Source: an uncultured Lachnospiraceae bacterium
Lineage (GTDB): Bacteria; Bacillota; Clostridia; Lachnospirales; Lachnospiraceae
Length of the DNA stretch: 64,000 nt
Assembly: GCA_910586705.1 (NCBI GenBank)
Contig: CAJUJK010000017.1
Span: forward strand, 1-64,000
Direction: 5' to 3'
The translations under genes were made by a program, and so were the position numbers. Below, piece after piece: positions 50,065 through 57,898 of the stretch (positions are counted from its first letter, which is position 1; every line of letters begins with the position of its first letter). Under the pieces are notes generated by a model that saw only the letters and a program-made list of their open reading frames with translations, made no database searches and had not been told where the DNA came from.

Positions 50065-51495
50065 ATGGCGGAGAAAAAATTAGTGGAAGCGATCACGGCG
50101 ATGGAGGATGATTTTGCACAGTGGTATACGGATGTGGTGAAGAAAGCAGAGCTTCTGGATTACACCAGCATCAAGGGATGTATGGTGTTTAAGCCGGCGG
50201 GCTATGCGATCTGGGAGCTGATTCAGCGGCAGATGGACGACCGTTTTAAGGCAACGGGTGTGGAGAACGTGTATTTACCCATGTTTATCCCGGAGAGTCT
50301 GTTAAATAAGGAGAAGGATCATGTGGAAGGTTTTGCGCCGGAGGTGGCATGGGTGACCCACGGAGGTATGCAGCCTTTGCAGGAGAGACTTTGTGTCAGA
50401 CCGACTTCCGAGACGCTGTTTTGCGATTATTATAAGAATGTGGTGCAGTCGTACCGCGATCTGCCGCAGGTGTGCAACCAGTGGTGTTCGGTGGTGCGCT
50501 GGGAAAAGGAGACGAGACCGTTTCTTCGGAGCCGTGAATTTTTATGGCAGGAGGGACATACGGCTCATGCCACAGCCGAGGAGGCTGAGGAGCGGACGAT
50601 CCAGATGCTGAACGTCTATGCCGATTTCTGCGAGGAGGTACTGGCGATTCCCGTCATCAAGGGTCGCAAGACGGACAAGGAAAAATTTGCGGGAGCGATT
50701 GCCACCTATACAATCGAAGCGTTGATGCATGACGGCAAGGCATTGCAGTCCGGCACCAGCCACAATTTCGGCGATGGTTTTGCGAAGGCGTTTGGTATAC
50801 AGTTTACGGACAAAGACAATACTTTAAAACATGTGCATCAGACTTCATGGGGAACGACGACCCGTCTGATCGGCGCGGTGATCATGGTGCACGGGGACAA
50901 TTCCGGGCTGGTACTGCCGCCTAGGATTGCACCGACACAGATTATGATTATACCGATCCAGCAGAAGAAAGAGGGTGTGCTGGAAAAGGCGTATGAACTG
51001 AAAGAGCGGCTTGGCGCATTCCGCGTGAAAGTGGATGACACCGACAAGAGTCCGGGTTGGAAGTTCTCCGAGCAGGAGATGCGGGGCATTCCGATTCGTG
51101 TGGAGATCGGACCGAAAGATATCGAGGCGGGCAAGTGTGTGATCTGCCGCCGAGATACGAGGGAAAAGATAGAGGTGTCTCTGGATGAGATTGAGACGAA
51201 GGCGGGAGAAATTCTGGAGTTGATGCAGAAGGAAATGCTGGAGCGTGCCAGAGCACACAGGGAGGAGCACACCTACGAGGCGAAGGACATGGAGACCTTC
51301 CGCAGACTCTTCGCTGAGAAGTCTGGCTTTGTGAAAGCGATGTGGTGCGGCGAGCAGGCATGTGAGGATCAGATCAAGGAAGAGATGGCAGTAACCAGCC
51401 GCTGTATGCCTTTTGAGCAGGAGCAGATCGGCGAGACATGCGTATGCTGCGGAAAACCTGCGAAGAAGATGGTTTATTGGGGCAGGGCGTATTAA
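50065..51495 (+). CDS. proS: Prolyl-tRNA synthetase, short (type 3 / archaeal-like) form
   Basis: A 476-residue class II synthetase. Motif 2 is VVRWEKETRPFLRSREFLWQ and motif 3 region is HGDNSGLVLPPRIAP. The proline pocket includes RPTSETLFCDYYK. There is no 180-residue editing insertion between motifs 2 and 3. The C-terminal zinc-type domain has CVICRR, then ETCVCCGKPAKKMVYWGRAY ending in Tyr. This identifies the archaeal/eukaryote-like ProS also found in clostridia. ATG at 50065 follows AAGGAGG; the upstream frame lies in the T-box. Expression is under T-box control by tRNA-Pro charging. Confidence 0.95.
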   Translation: MAEKKLVEAITAMEDDFAQWYTDVVKKAELLDYTSIKGCMVFKPAGYAIWELIQRQMDDRFKATGVENVYLPMFIPESLLNKEKDHVEGFAPEVAWVTHGGMQPLQERLCVRPTSETLFCDYYKNVVQSYRDLPQVCNQWCSVVRWEKETRPFLRSREFLWQEGHTAHATAEEAEERTIQMLNVYADFCEEVLAIPVIKGRKTDKEKFAGAIATYTIEALMHDGKALQSGTSHNFGDGFAKAFGIQFTDKDNTLKHVHQTSWGTTTRLIGAVIMVHGDNSGLVLPPRIAPTQIMIIPIQQKKEGVLEKAYELKERLGAFRVKVDDTDKSPGWKFSEQEMRGIPIRVEIGPKDIEAGKCVICRRDTREKIEVSLDEIETKAGEILELMQKEMLERARAHREEHTYEAKDMETFRRLFAEKSGFVKAMWCGEQACEDQIKEEMAVTSRCMPFEQEQIGETCVCCGKPAKKMVYWGRAY

Positions 51496-51570
51496 TCTTC
51501 GGGTTTGCAGACAGCATAGGGCATATTTTTAGGAAACGACCGAATAGACTGTGCATATAGGAGAGAAAAA

Positions 51571-52011
51571 ATGAGCAGGAGAAAGAGGAAAAAGGGGCTC
51601 GTCCCGGTAATCTTTCTAGGGCTGTTGCTGGGGGTCTGCCTTGTTGTGGCGGTTGGCATTGCCAGCGGGGCACTGACTGGAACAGTCAAACATGCCGTGA
51701 CAAAGAAAGTTTCTGAAACGGTGATGGAGCAGGCGGTGAAACAGGCGCTTGAGAGTACCGGTGACACGCAGGCTGCCGAGAAGGCGAAAGAGATCGTGAA
51801 CAATATGGACGAAGGCGACAAGCAGAAGGCCGAGGAGATCATTGATCGTTACGCGGACAGCGACACGCTCTCCGATGTGATGGAGATTGTGGGAGACGGT
51901 GTGGACAGTGAATCGTTGTCGGAGGTCAAGGAGTATCTGCAGGAAAACGTGTCTGAACAGGATCAGGCAGAGCTGGAAGAACTGTATCGGAAGTATAGCG
52001 AGGGATTCTGA
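51571..52011 (+). CDS. Small membrane-anchored helical protein, unknown function
   Basis: A 146-residue protein with a basic start (MSRRKRKKGL), one transmembrane helix (VPVIFLGLLLGVCLVVAVGI) and a charged, helical extracellular part rich in Glu, Asp and Lys (about 45-146). No cysteine pairs or catalytic motifs are visible outside. The ribosome site TAGGAGAG precedes the ATG. A terminator follows. I do not recognise a family. Confidence 0.65.
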   Translation: MSRRKRKKGLVPVIFLGLLLGVCLVVAVGIASGALTGTVKHAVTKKVSETVMEQAVKQALESTGDTQAAEKAKEIVNNMDEGDKQKAEEIIDRYADSDTLSDVMEIVGDGVDSESLSEVKEYLQENVSEQDQAELEELYRKYSEGF

Positions 52012-52056
52012 GCCAGGCAAAGCAAATGCGCGGCAGGTCACAGGAAAATACTTATA

Positions 52057-52094
52057 AAAAACAGGAAACTCGGACAAAGGGTTTCCTGTTTTTT
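52057..52094 (+). terminator. Intrinsic terminator before the BlaI operon
   Basis: AAACAGGAAAC pairs with GTTTCCTGTTT, followed by a T-run. Confidence 0.85.
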
Positions 52095-52187
52095 ATGTGC
52101 AGACCCGCATGTGAAAGTCTGCTGCTTCACAGCATGGGGGCAGCGCGGCGGGCAGGGCCATAAAATCGTCCTGTCTGCTTAAAAGGG

Positions 52188-52244
52188 TTGACAGGTGTAT
52201 ACCCGGCGTGTATGATACAGTCAAAGGGTATACATCCGTATACC
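52188..52244 (+). promoter_or_regulatory. BlaI-type promoter and operators
   Basis: TTGACA (52188-52193) and TATGAT (52211-52216) are 17 bp apart. GGTGTATACC lies in the spacer, and a dyad GGTATAC-ATCC-GTATACC follows at 52227-52244. These GTATAC-rich dyads suit a BlaI/MecI-type dimer, here the product of the next gene, giving autoregulation. Confidence 0.75.
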
Positions 52245-52379
52245 AAAATATACCAATAACATATACATAGAAAACAGTGGCGCAGGGCGGGTTTGTGTAC
52301 CGCTGTAAAGTCAGGTAGCCGGCAGGAAATGCGGAAGAAAGCGTCTTCGCAGGAAAACGCTTTGGAACGGAGGTAAAAA

Positions 52380-52781
52380 ATGGTCAGTTTATCGGACGGG
52401 GAATGGAAAATTATGAATCAGCTCTGGGAGCATGAGAGCACAATCACAGAATTGAAAAATGAACTGGGAAAAGAAACAGGCTGGGATAAGCACATTGTGA
52501 TCACCATGCTCTCCCGCATGGAAAAGAAGGGGGCGGTTGCCCACAGGGAAGGCGAACGTGCCAAAATATTTTATCCGCTGGTGACGAGGGAGGAGGTTTC
52601 CATGCAGGAAACCCGGGGCTTTTTGCAGAAAGTGTACCGGGGAAGTCTTGGCATGATGGTCAACGCCATGGTGGAGGATCAGGCGCTGTCCGAGGAGGAG
52701 ATACAGGAACTTTATGGTATTTTGGAGCAGGCGAGGAGAAAGAAAAGGGAAAGTAATGAACGCGGAAACAAGAGTGAATGA
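52380..52781 (+). CDS. BlaI/MecI/CopY family repressor
   Basis: A 133-residue winged-helix repressor: LSDGEWKIMNQLWEHESTIT, then GWDKHIVITMLSRMEKKGAV with the recognition helix, and a C-terminal dimerisation helix region (FLQKVYRGSLGMMVNAMVED). BlaI repressors are normally cleaved after signalling by a BlaR1-type protease, and such a gene follows. The typical cleavage-site region (NxxF between the domains) is not obvious. The promoter has two matching dyads. Confidence 0.9.
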   Translation: MVSLSDGEWKIMNQLWEHESTITELKNELGKETGWDKHIVITMLSRMEKKGAVAHREGERAKIFYPLVTREEVSMQETRGFLQKVYRGSLGMMVNAMVEDQALSEEEIQELYGILEQARRKKRESNERGNKSE

Positions 52782-52878
52782 TCGTGAGACGACAGAAGGA
52801 ACGTGCAAAACAACTGTGCAGGGCAGGGATAGGCTGTACACGAGGATGAATGCTTTATAATGATGATGGAGGATGATT

Positions 52879-55482
52879 ATGAAAGAGATACTGATAACAT
52901 CAACAGTTTTGATTTTATGCGTTTTGATGGTCCGGCGGGTGTTCCGCGGAAAAATCAGCAGCAGGCTGCAGTATGCACTCTGGCTTTTGGTGGCGGTCCG
53001 TCTGATGATTCCGGTTTCCGCGGAGTTTGATCTGGGGTCATTTTCCGATTTCCGGCTGATGGATCTGGTGGAGAGGGATGATAGCGGTATCGGGGAACGG
53101 CTGGATGAGACTATTCGGTTGGAGGAACCTGTCCAGATGACGGTAAATGCAAACAGCGTGCTGTTCCGTCTGTTTACCACGGATGAGATCAGAGAAACGC
53201 TTGAGGGAATGCCGGATGACGGACCGACTTCTGTATTTATGGCGGGCACGCTGGGTTTTTCACGGCTGGATGTGCTGTGGTTTTTCTGGGGAACGGGTGC
53301 GTTTGTTGTGGGCGTTTGGATTTTGGCGGCAAACATCGTATTCAGCCGCCGTCTGAGGAAGGCAAGGCAGCCTTTTGATTTGCCGGAAGAAATAAAGACA
53401 CCGGTTTTGGCGTATCAGACGTCTAAAGAAGGCAAGGCGACAGCTGACGTGCAAAGTGAAGAGGATTCGCAGGGAAGAAAGAAACGCAGCCGCTTTTCGA
53501 GGAGAAAGGACCGTCTGCCCGCAATCTATCTGGCGGAAGGCATTTCTTCACCCTGTCTGTACGGATTTCCGGGGCGGGAGGCGGTTTATCTGACGGCGGA
53601 TGTAACAGATGATGGGGACCGGCTGCGGCATGTGCTTGTCCACGAGCTTGTCCATAAAAAACACGGGGACAGTTTCTGGGGGCTTCTTCGCGGTGTTTTG
53701 GTGACGGTATACTGGTTTCATCCGTTGGTATGGGTGGCGGCAGTCTGCTCCAAGCGGGACTGTGAACTGGCATGTGATGAGGGCGCGCTTATGCTGCTCG
53801 GTGAGGAGGAACGGATTTCTTACGGGGAGACGCTGCTTTCCATTATCACGAAAAAAGGGCGAGTTTCCGATCTTGTCTGCACCGCCACTACTATGACCGG
53901 GAGTGGAAAAAGCGTGAAGGAGCGGATCCGCTTTATCGCAAAGGAGCCGAAGGTGATCTATGCGGCGGTGGCGGGCGCGCTTTTCCTGATTGCGGCTGTA
54001 TGCCTCTTTGTCTTTACAAAAGACGCCCGGTTCCGGGGGACAACGGTGGACGCGCAGGAAGGGCTTACGGTTACGGGCGCGGATATGCAGATACCGCTGC
54101 CCGCAAGTATTGGCGGCATCAGTGGCTGTGTGGTGGAAAAGAAAACGGACGAGGTTGTCATCTATCATGTTGCCGCGCAGGAGGAGGTGGGCAGGTTTTC
54201 CAGAATACCGCTTCGGGACGCGCTGGGGTTTGTGGATGAGGGGCGGGAGGTCGTGCCGGTTGGAGACAGAGGCTGTAATTACTTTTTGCGGGCTTATCTG
54301 GGAGAACCATTGACGAGGACGGAGCACCTTTATTTCCCTTCAGGGGAAGGTTCCGGCGTTTTAAAACACGAGGACACGATAGAGGCTGTGCCCGGAACAG
54401 ATGAAAATCCGATGCTTAGCAAGGACTGGGAAGTGATTCCGCTGGAGGAGGATGAGGAGCCGTCCGCGGAAACCAGAAGTGAGGGTGCTTTGGGGCATGA
54501 GGATATCCATACGCCTGTGGAGGATAAGACAGATTATCTGCCCAACGAGGAAATCGTCGTCATGGACCCGGGGGACCCGGCGGCGTACGAGAAATCCACA
54601 ATGCATACCTATACGCCTGCGGAAGAAGAGAGCGCTCACACTTTTACACCGTCGGAGGATGCCGGGACAGGTGAAGCGGGAACAGACAGCGGGGCGGCTG
54701 GTGTGCCCGGCACAGACAGCAACGATGACGACACCACTTATATCGTAGATGAAGATGATACGACATATATTATAGATGATAACACCTCTCGTACAGCGGA
54801 AACACAGGAGGAGGTCTCGGTAGACTACCTGCCGGACGAGGAGATTACGACGACGGTTTATCCGCCGAGAGAGGTCGATATCGACAGACTTGATAACAGG
54901 TGTTACGTTTATATCAGGGCGGCGTATGACAATAAGGTAAAAGAGAAATACCGGGATGAGATGGCGTTTATTGACAACGAGTTAAAGGCAGCGGCAGACC
55001 GGGTGATTATTTTGAGTCTGAACCGGGAGAGAAGGGAAGCGCTGTTTGACGCGCTGTGTGAAAACCGCACGCCCTATGTGGGGGACAACGCCAAGGTAGG
55101 CGCGCTGCTCGACGCCCTGCCCCTGCCCACCACGCTGAGCCGTTCGGGCGGGTTTTCCATGCAGACACTGGAGGAACCATATTCCCTGCGCGTTGATTAT
55201 GTGATGAGTACGGATTATTTCACAAAGGAAGATCAGGATATGTTATACTTTAATGCGGCAATGCTGTTTTATTCCGTCGGGAATGTGGAGGAGATTGCTG
55301 TCAAGATGCAGCATCCTTTGGGAAATGGCTCTATGATGGTGACTTATCACCGGGAAAAGCTGGAAGAGGAGATTCCGATAATGCAGAATGTGAATTTTGA
55401 GGACGATCAGACTTTCCGGGACGGGCTGGCGGAGCTGCAAACGGCGGTGGAGACGCATCTTCAGGCGGCACCCGGCGAGTAA
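52879..55482 (+). CDS. M56-family (BlaR1-type) sensor metallopeptidase with novel extracellular domain
   Basis: An 867-residue membrane protein. The N-terminal part has several transmembrane helices around a zinc peptidase domain: HELVH (255-259) with the third ligand in ACDEGAL (Glu301). A basic, disordered cytoplasmic segment (about 175-210) interrupts the domain. After the last helix (VIYAAVAGALFLIAAVCLFV) comes a roughly 480-residue external region. It lacks the SxxK penicillin-binding domain of BlaR1 and instead has acidic linkers with DYLPNEEIV (about 552) and DYLPDEEITT (649) repeats and a DDTTYIV/DDTTYII doublet. The start at 52879 is 6 nt after GGAGG; an ATG at 52873 is also in frame. 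It probably senses something other than beta-lactam. Confidence 0.85.
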   Translation: MKEILITSTVLILCVLMVRRVFRGKISSRLQYALWLLVAVRLMIPVSAEFDLGSFSDFRLMDLVERDDSGIGERLDETIRLEEPVQMTVNANSVLFRLFTTDEIRETLEGMPDDGPTSVFMAGTLGFSRLDVLWFFWGTGAFVVGVWILAANIVFSRRLRKARQPFDLPEEIKTPVLAYQTSKEGKATADVQSEEDSQGRKKRSRFSRRKDRLPAIYLAEGISSPCLYGFPGREAVYLTADVTDDGDRLRHVLVHELVHKKHGDSFWGLLRGVLVTVYWFHPLVWVAAVCSKRDCELACDEGALMLLGEEERISYGETLLSIITKKGRVSDLVCTATTMTGSGKSVKERIRFIAKEPKVIYAAVAGALFLIAAVCLFVFTKDARFRGTTVDAQEGLTVTGADMQIPLPASIGGISGCVVEKKTDEVVIYHVAAQEEVGRFSRIPLRDALGFVDEGREVVPVGDRGCNYFLRAYLGEPLTRTEHLYFPSGEGSGVLKHEDTIEAVPGTDENPMLSKDWEVIPLEEDEEPSAETRSEGALGHEDIHTPVEDKTDYLPNEEIVVMDPGDPAAYEKSTMHTYTPAEEESAHTFTPSEDAGTGEAGTDSGAAGVPGTDSNDDDTTYIVDEDDTTYIIDDNTSRTAETQEEVSVDYLPDEEITTTVYPPREVDIDRLDNRCYVYIRAAYDNKVKEKYRDEMAFIDNELKAAADRVIILSLNRERREALFDALCENRTPYVGDNAKVGALLDALPLPTTLSRSGGFSMQTLEEPYSLRVDYVMSTDYFTKEDQDMLYFNAAMLFYSVGNVEEIAVKMQHPLGNGSMMVTYHREKLEEEIPIMQNVNFEDDQTFRDGLAELQTAVETHLQAAPGE

Positions 55483-55634
55483 TGCGCCGGTGCACGAACA
55501 GCTTGATGAGAGGAGAAGCATTTAAAAATAAAAAAATATTAAGAATTATGTAACCTTTTTCTTAAGTTCCCCGTTTTATGATATAGAACGTAGAAGACGG
55601 TCGATTTTTAGAGAAATTTTAAAGATTGACGTAC

Positions 55635-55693
55635 TACAATAGAGTGAGAAGAACTTCTAAAGCTCGACAGCAAAGGCTGTTTCGCTAAGAAGT
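55635..55693 (+). promoter_or_regulatory. Repeated structured leader, copy B (before the amidase gene)
   Basis: TACAAT (-10, 55635-55640) is followed by AGAGTGAGAAG and a short form of the leader. The invariant hairpin ACAGC-AAAG-GCTGT lies at 55667-55680. ACTTCT (55653-55658) pairs with AGAAGT (55688-55693), and AGC with GCT. The outer closing helix and the final stem of copies A and C are absent. The ribosome site of the amidase follows within 10 nt. Confidence 0.5.
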
Positions 55694-55712
55694 ACAAAAG
55701 AGGGGGAACAGC

Positions 55713-56705
55713 ATGGGACAGGCACAACGGAGCGACAGGAGAGGTTCCGACGACAAGATCAGAGTCATAGCGGGTAACCGTTCACAAAACAGCGCGGGAG
55801 AGCGTGCGAGACGGCGCGGTACGGAAAGGAGCGGGCTGGAAGGTCTGGAACTGTGGGAAATATCCAGAGACAATGACAACCCTCGCATGATGCGGTTTGC
55901 GGACCGCGAACAGGTCCGTCCGGCACAGCGGCGTTCCCGCCCGGGATCACAGCCGGATCGTCGAAACACGGGCAATCCGCGCCCGGTCAGCTCCATCAGA
56001 CGACGCCGGGCGAGAAAGCGGCGGCTGAATCTTTACCGCATTTTTGTGTTTCTTATGATCGGCGTATGTCTGATACTGATTTATCAGACGACAGGGGCTG
56101 TTTACCGCATGATGCACAAGGATAAAATTGGTACGGGCAAGGGAATTGTAGAGATTGTGTCCGAAAAGATTGAGGCGAACCGGATTCAGCCGCCGGCGAT
56201 TACGGTGGACTATCTGGAGCCGAATGAGTTCTCCAGACCCGGCACGGAGTTGAAAAAGATCAAGAGTGTTTTTGTGCATTATACCGCGAATCCGGGCACT
56301 TCGGCGGCGCAGAACCGCAGTTATTTTGCCGGTCTGGCAGAGACGCAGGAGCGGTCGGCGAGCGCGCATTTTATTATCGGCTACGAGGGTGAGCTGATCC
56401 AGTGCATTCCGCTGGAAGAACAGGCTTACGCGGTGGCGACCAGAAATGAGGACTCTGTCTCCATCGAGTGTTGTTATCTGGATGAGGACGGGAAGTTTAC
56501 GCAGGAGACATATGATACGCTGGTACATACGCTTGCATGGCTGACACAGGAATATCATTTGTCGGAGGATGATATTTTACGGCATTATGACTGCGGCGGC
56601 AAGAAATGTCCGCTCTATTACGTGGAGCATGAGGACGCGTGGGAGAAGCTGCTTAGGGATGTAAAAAACTATAAGCCGGAGAAAACTGCGGAATCGGAGA
56701 AATAG
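55713..56705 (+). CDS. N-acetylmuramoyl-L-alanine amidase (Amidase_2/PGRP fold), membrane-anchored
   Basis: A 330-residue protein. The first 105 residues are highly basic and Arg-rich (RRRARKRRLNLYR), followed by a transmembrane helix (IFVFLMIGVCLILIYQTTGA). The C-terminal domain is a zinc amidase: SVFVHYTANPGTSAAQN with the first His, ERSASAHFIIGYEGELIQCI with His, and RHYDCGGKKCPLYY with the third ligand region. It cuts between MurNAc and L-Ala in peptidoglycan. The start follows AGAGGGGG. It is preceded by a copy of the repeated leader. Confidence 0.88.
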   Translation: MGQAQRSDRRGSDDKIRVIAGNRSQNSAGERARRRGTERSGLEGLELWEISRDNDNPRMMRFADREQVRPAQRRSRPGSQPDRRNTGNPRPVSSIRRRRARKRRLNLYRIFVFLMIGVCLILIYQTTGAVYRMMHKDKIGTGKGIVEIVSEKIEANRIQPPAITVDYLEPNEFSRPGTELKKIKSVFVHYTANPGTSAAQNRSYFAGLAETQERSASAHFIIGYEGELIQCIPLEEQAYAVATRNEDSVSIECCYLDEDGKFTQETYDTLVHTLAWLTQEYHLSEDDILRHYDCGGKKCPLYYVEHEDAWEKLLRDVKNYKPEKTAESEK

Positions 56706-56710
56706 AATTT

Positions 56711-57613
56711 ATGGAAAAAGCGTACAAACTGGAATTTGCGGGGGAGCAGACAGGCAGTCTCTACGTGAACTGCTGTGGTCTTTCCCGGACGGAGCCGATG
56801 CACAGTTTTGGACCGGCGTTAAAACCCCATTATCTGATTCACTATATATTGAGCGGTAAGGGGAAATTCACAATCGGCGGAGAGGAATATCCGCTAGAGT
56901 CTGGGTATGGTTTTCTGATTACGCCGGATGAGCTTGCCTTTTATCAGGCGGACGAGGAGGAGCCGTGGACCTATGTGTGGGTGGGCTTCAGCGGCACGCA
57001 GGCGGCAGCGTATGTGGGCAATATCGGTCTGTCCGTAAGGCAGCCGATCTTTAAGTCTGACGCGTCCGAGGAACTTTACCGGATTGTGAAGGATATGATG
57101 GAGCACAATACTTACGGGCTTTCCCACGATCTGCGGCGGAATGGGCAGCTTGGCATTTTTCTGTCTGTCATAGCCGAGGGCAGCAGGGTGGAGAAACGGG
57201 GAGAAGACGACAAGGCGAATATTTATGTGCGCAAAGCGGTTTCTTTTATTCAGAATAACTACTGCAATCCCATCAAAGTGACGGATGTGGCGGACTATGT
57301 CTGTATCAACAGAAGTTATCTTTACACGCTGTTCCAAAATTCCATGGGGATGTCGCCCCAGCAGTTTCTGACTACATTCCGCATTACAAAGGCGACAGAG
57401 CTTTTGCAGCTGACGTCCCTTCCGATTGAAAGTATCGCCCTGTCATGCGGTTATCACGATCCGCTCGTATTTACAAAGGCATTCCGGCAGATGAAACAGA
57501 TGTCCCCCACGAGTTTCCGAAAGGAGATGCAGAAGGGGGAGACGAGGCGTAACCGGGAATACCTGCGGCAGGTGGAGGAATTTATAGGGCAGATAAACAG
57601 TCTGAACGCGTAA
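56711..57613 (+). CDS. AraC family regulator of the gal genes (MsmR-like)
   Basis: A 300-residue regulator. The N-terminal AraC-type sensing domain has KPHYLIHYILSGKGKFTIGG, then GFLITPDELAFYQADEEEPW and TYVWVGFSG, the pattern of MsmR/galactoside-responsive regulators. The C-terminal domain (about 180-280) has IKVTDVADYVCINRSYLYTL and IALSCGYHDPLVFTKAFRQM. It lies 5 nt after the amidase gene and 285 nt before galK, so control of galK-galT is likely but inferred from position. Confidence 0.87.
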   Translation: MEKAYKLEFAGEQTGSLYVNCCGLSRTEPMHSFGPALKPHYLIHYILSGKGKFTIGGEEYPLESGYGFLITPDELAFYQADEEEPWTYVWVGFSGTQAAAYVGNIGLSVRQPIFKSDASEELYRIVKDMMEHNTYGLSHDLRRNGQLGIFLSVIAEGSRVEKRGEDDKANIYVRKAVSFIQNNYCNPIKVTDVADYVCINRSYLYTLFQNSMGMSPQQFLTTFRITKATELLQLTSLPIESIALSCGYHDPLVFTKAFRQMKQMSPTSFRKEMQKGETRRNREYLRQVEEFIGQINSLNA

Positions 57614-57691
57614 GCAGAACTTAGCAGAGGTATGGAGTGCCGGGATTGCAAGACATGATTCAAATTTAACATTTTGACAGTTTTAAATAAC

Positions 57692-57720
57692 AAAGGACTA
57701 TGTAAGGATAGTCCTTTTTT
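57692..57720 (+). terminator. Intrinsic terminator of the AraC gene
   Basis: AAAGGACTA pairs with TAGTCCTTT, with a T-run that directly abuts the extended -10 of the galK promoter. Confidence 0.85.
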
Positions 57721-57722
57721 GG

Positions 57723-57823
57723 TATAATAGGGTGAAAAGAAGTTCTAGCCACTCACAGCAAAGGCTGTTTCGCGGAGAACTTCTAAGTTTCACCCGGAAA
57801 AACGCCAAAAGCAGGCGTTTTTC
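57723..57823 (+). promoter_or_regulatory. Repeated structured leader, copy C (before galK)
   Basis: TGG-TATAAT (-10 at 57723-57728) is followed by the leader. The closing helix is GGGTGAAA (57730-57737) with TTTCACCC (57788-57795). AGAAGTTCT (57738-57746) pairs perfectly with AGAACTTCT (57776-57784). The invariant hairpin ACAGC-AAAG-GCTGT lies at 57755-57768. A final stem GAAAAACGCC/GGCGTTTTTC (57797-57823) resembles an attenuator. Compared with copy A, the closing helix has a compensatory G-C to A-T change. Confidence 0.65.
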
Positions 57824-57898
57824 ATGCAGATTTAAGCCACAGAGAAACTGTGACATGGCGGTTAGGTAAAAAGGTATGGAAAGAAAAGGAGAGCGGGT

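Noticed and set aside
52380..55482. A beta-lactam resistance operon
   Set aside because: BlaI and an M56 protease are present, but no beta-lactamase or PBP2a gene is adjacent and the sensor lacks a penicillin-binding domain.
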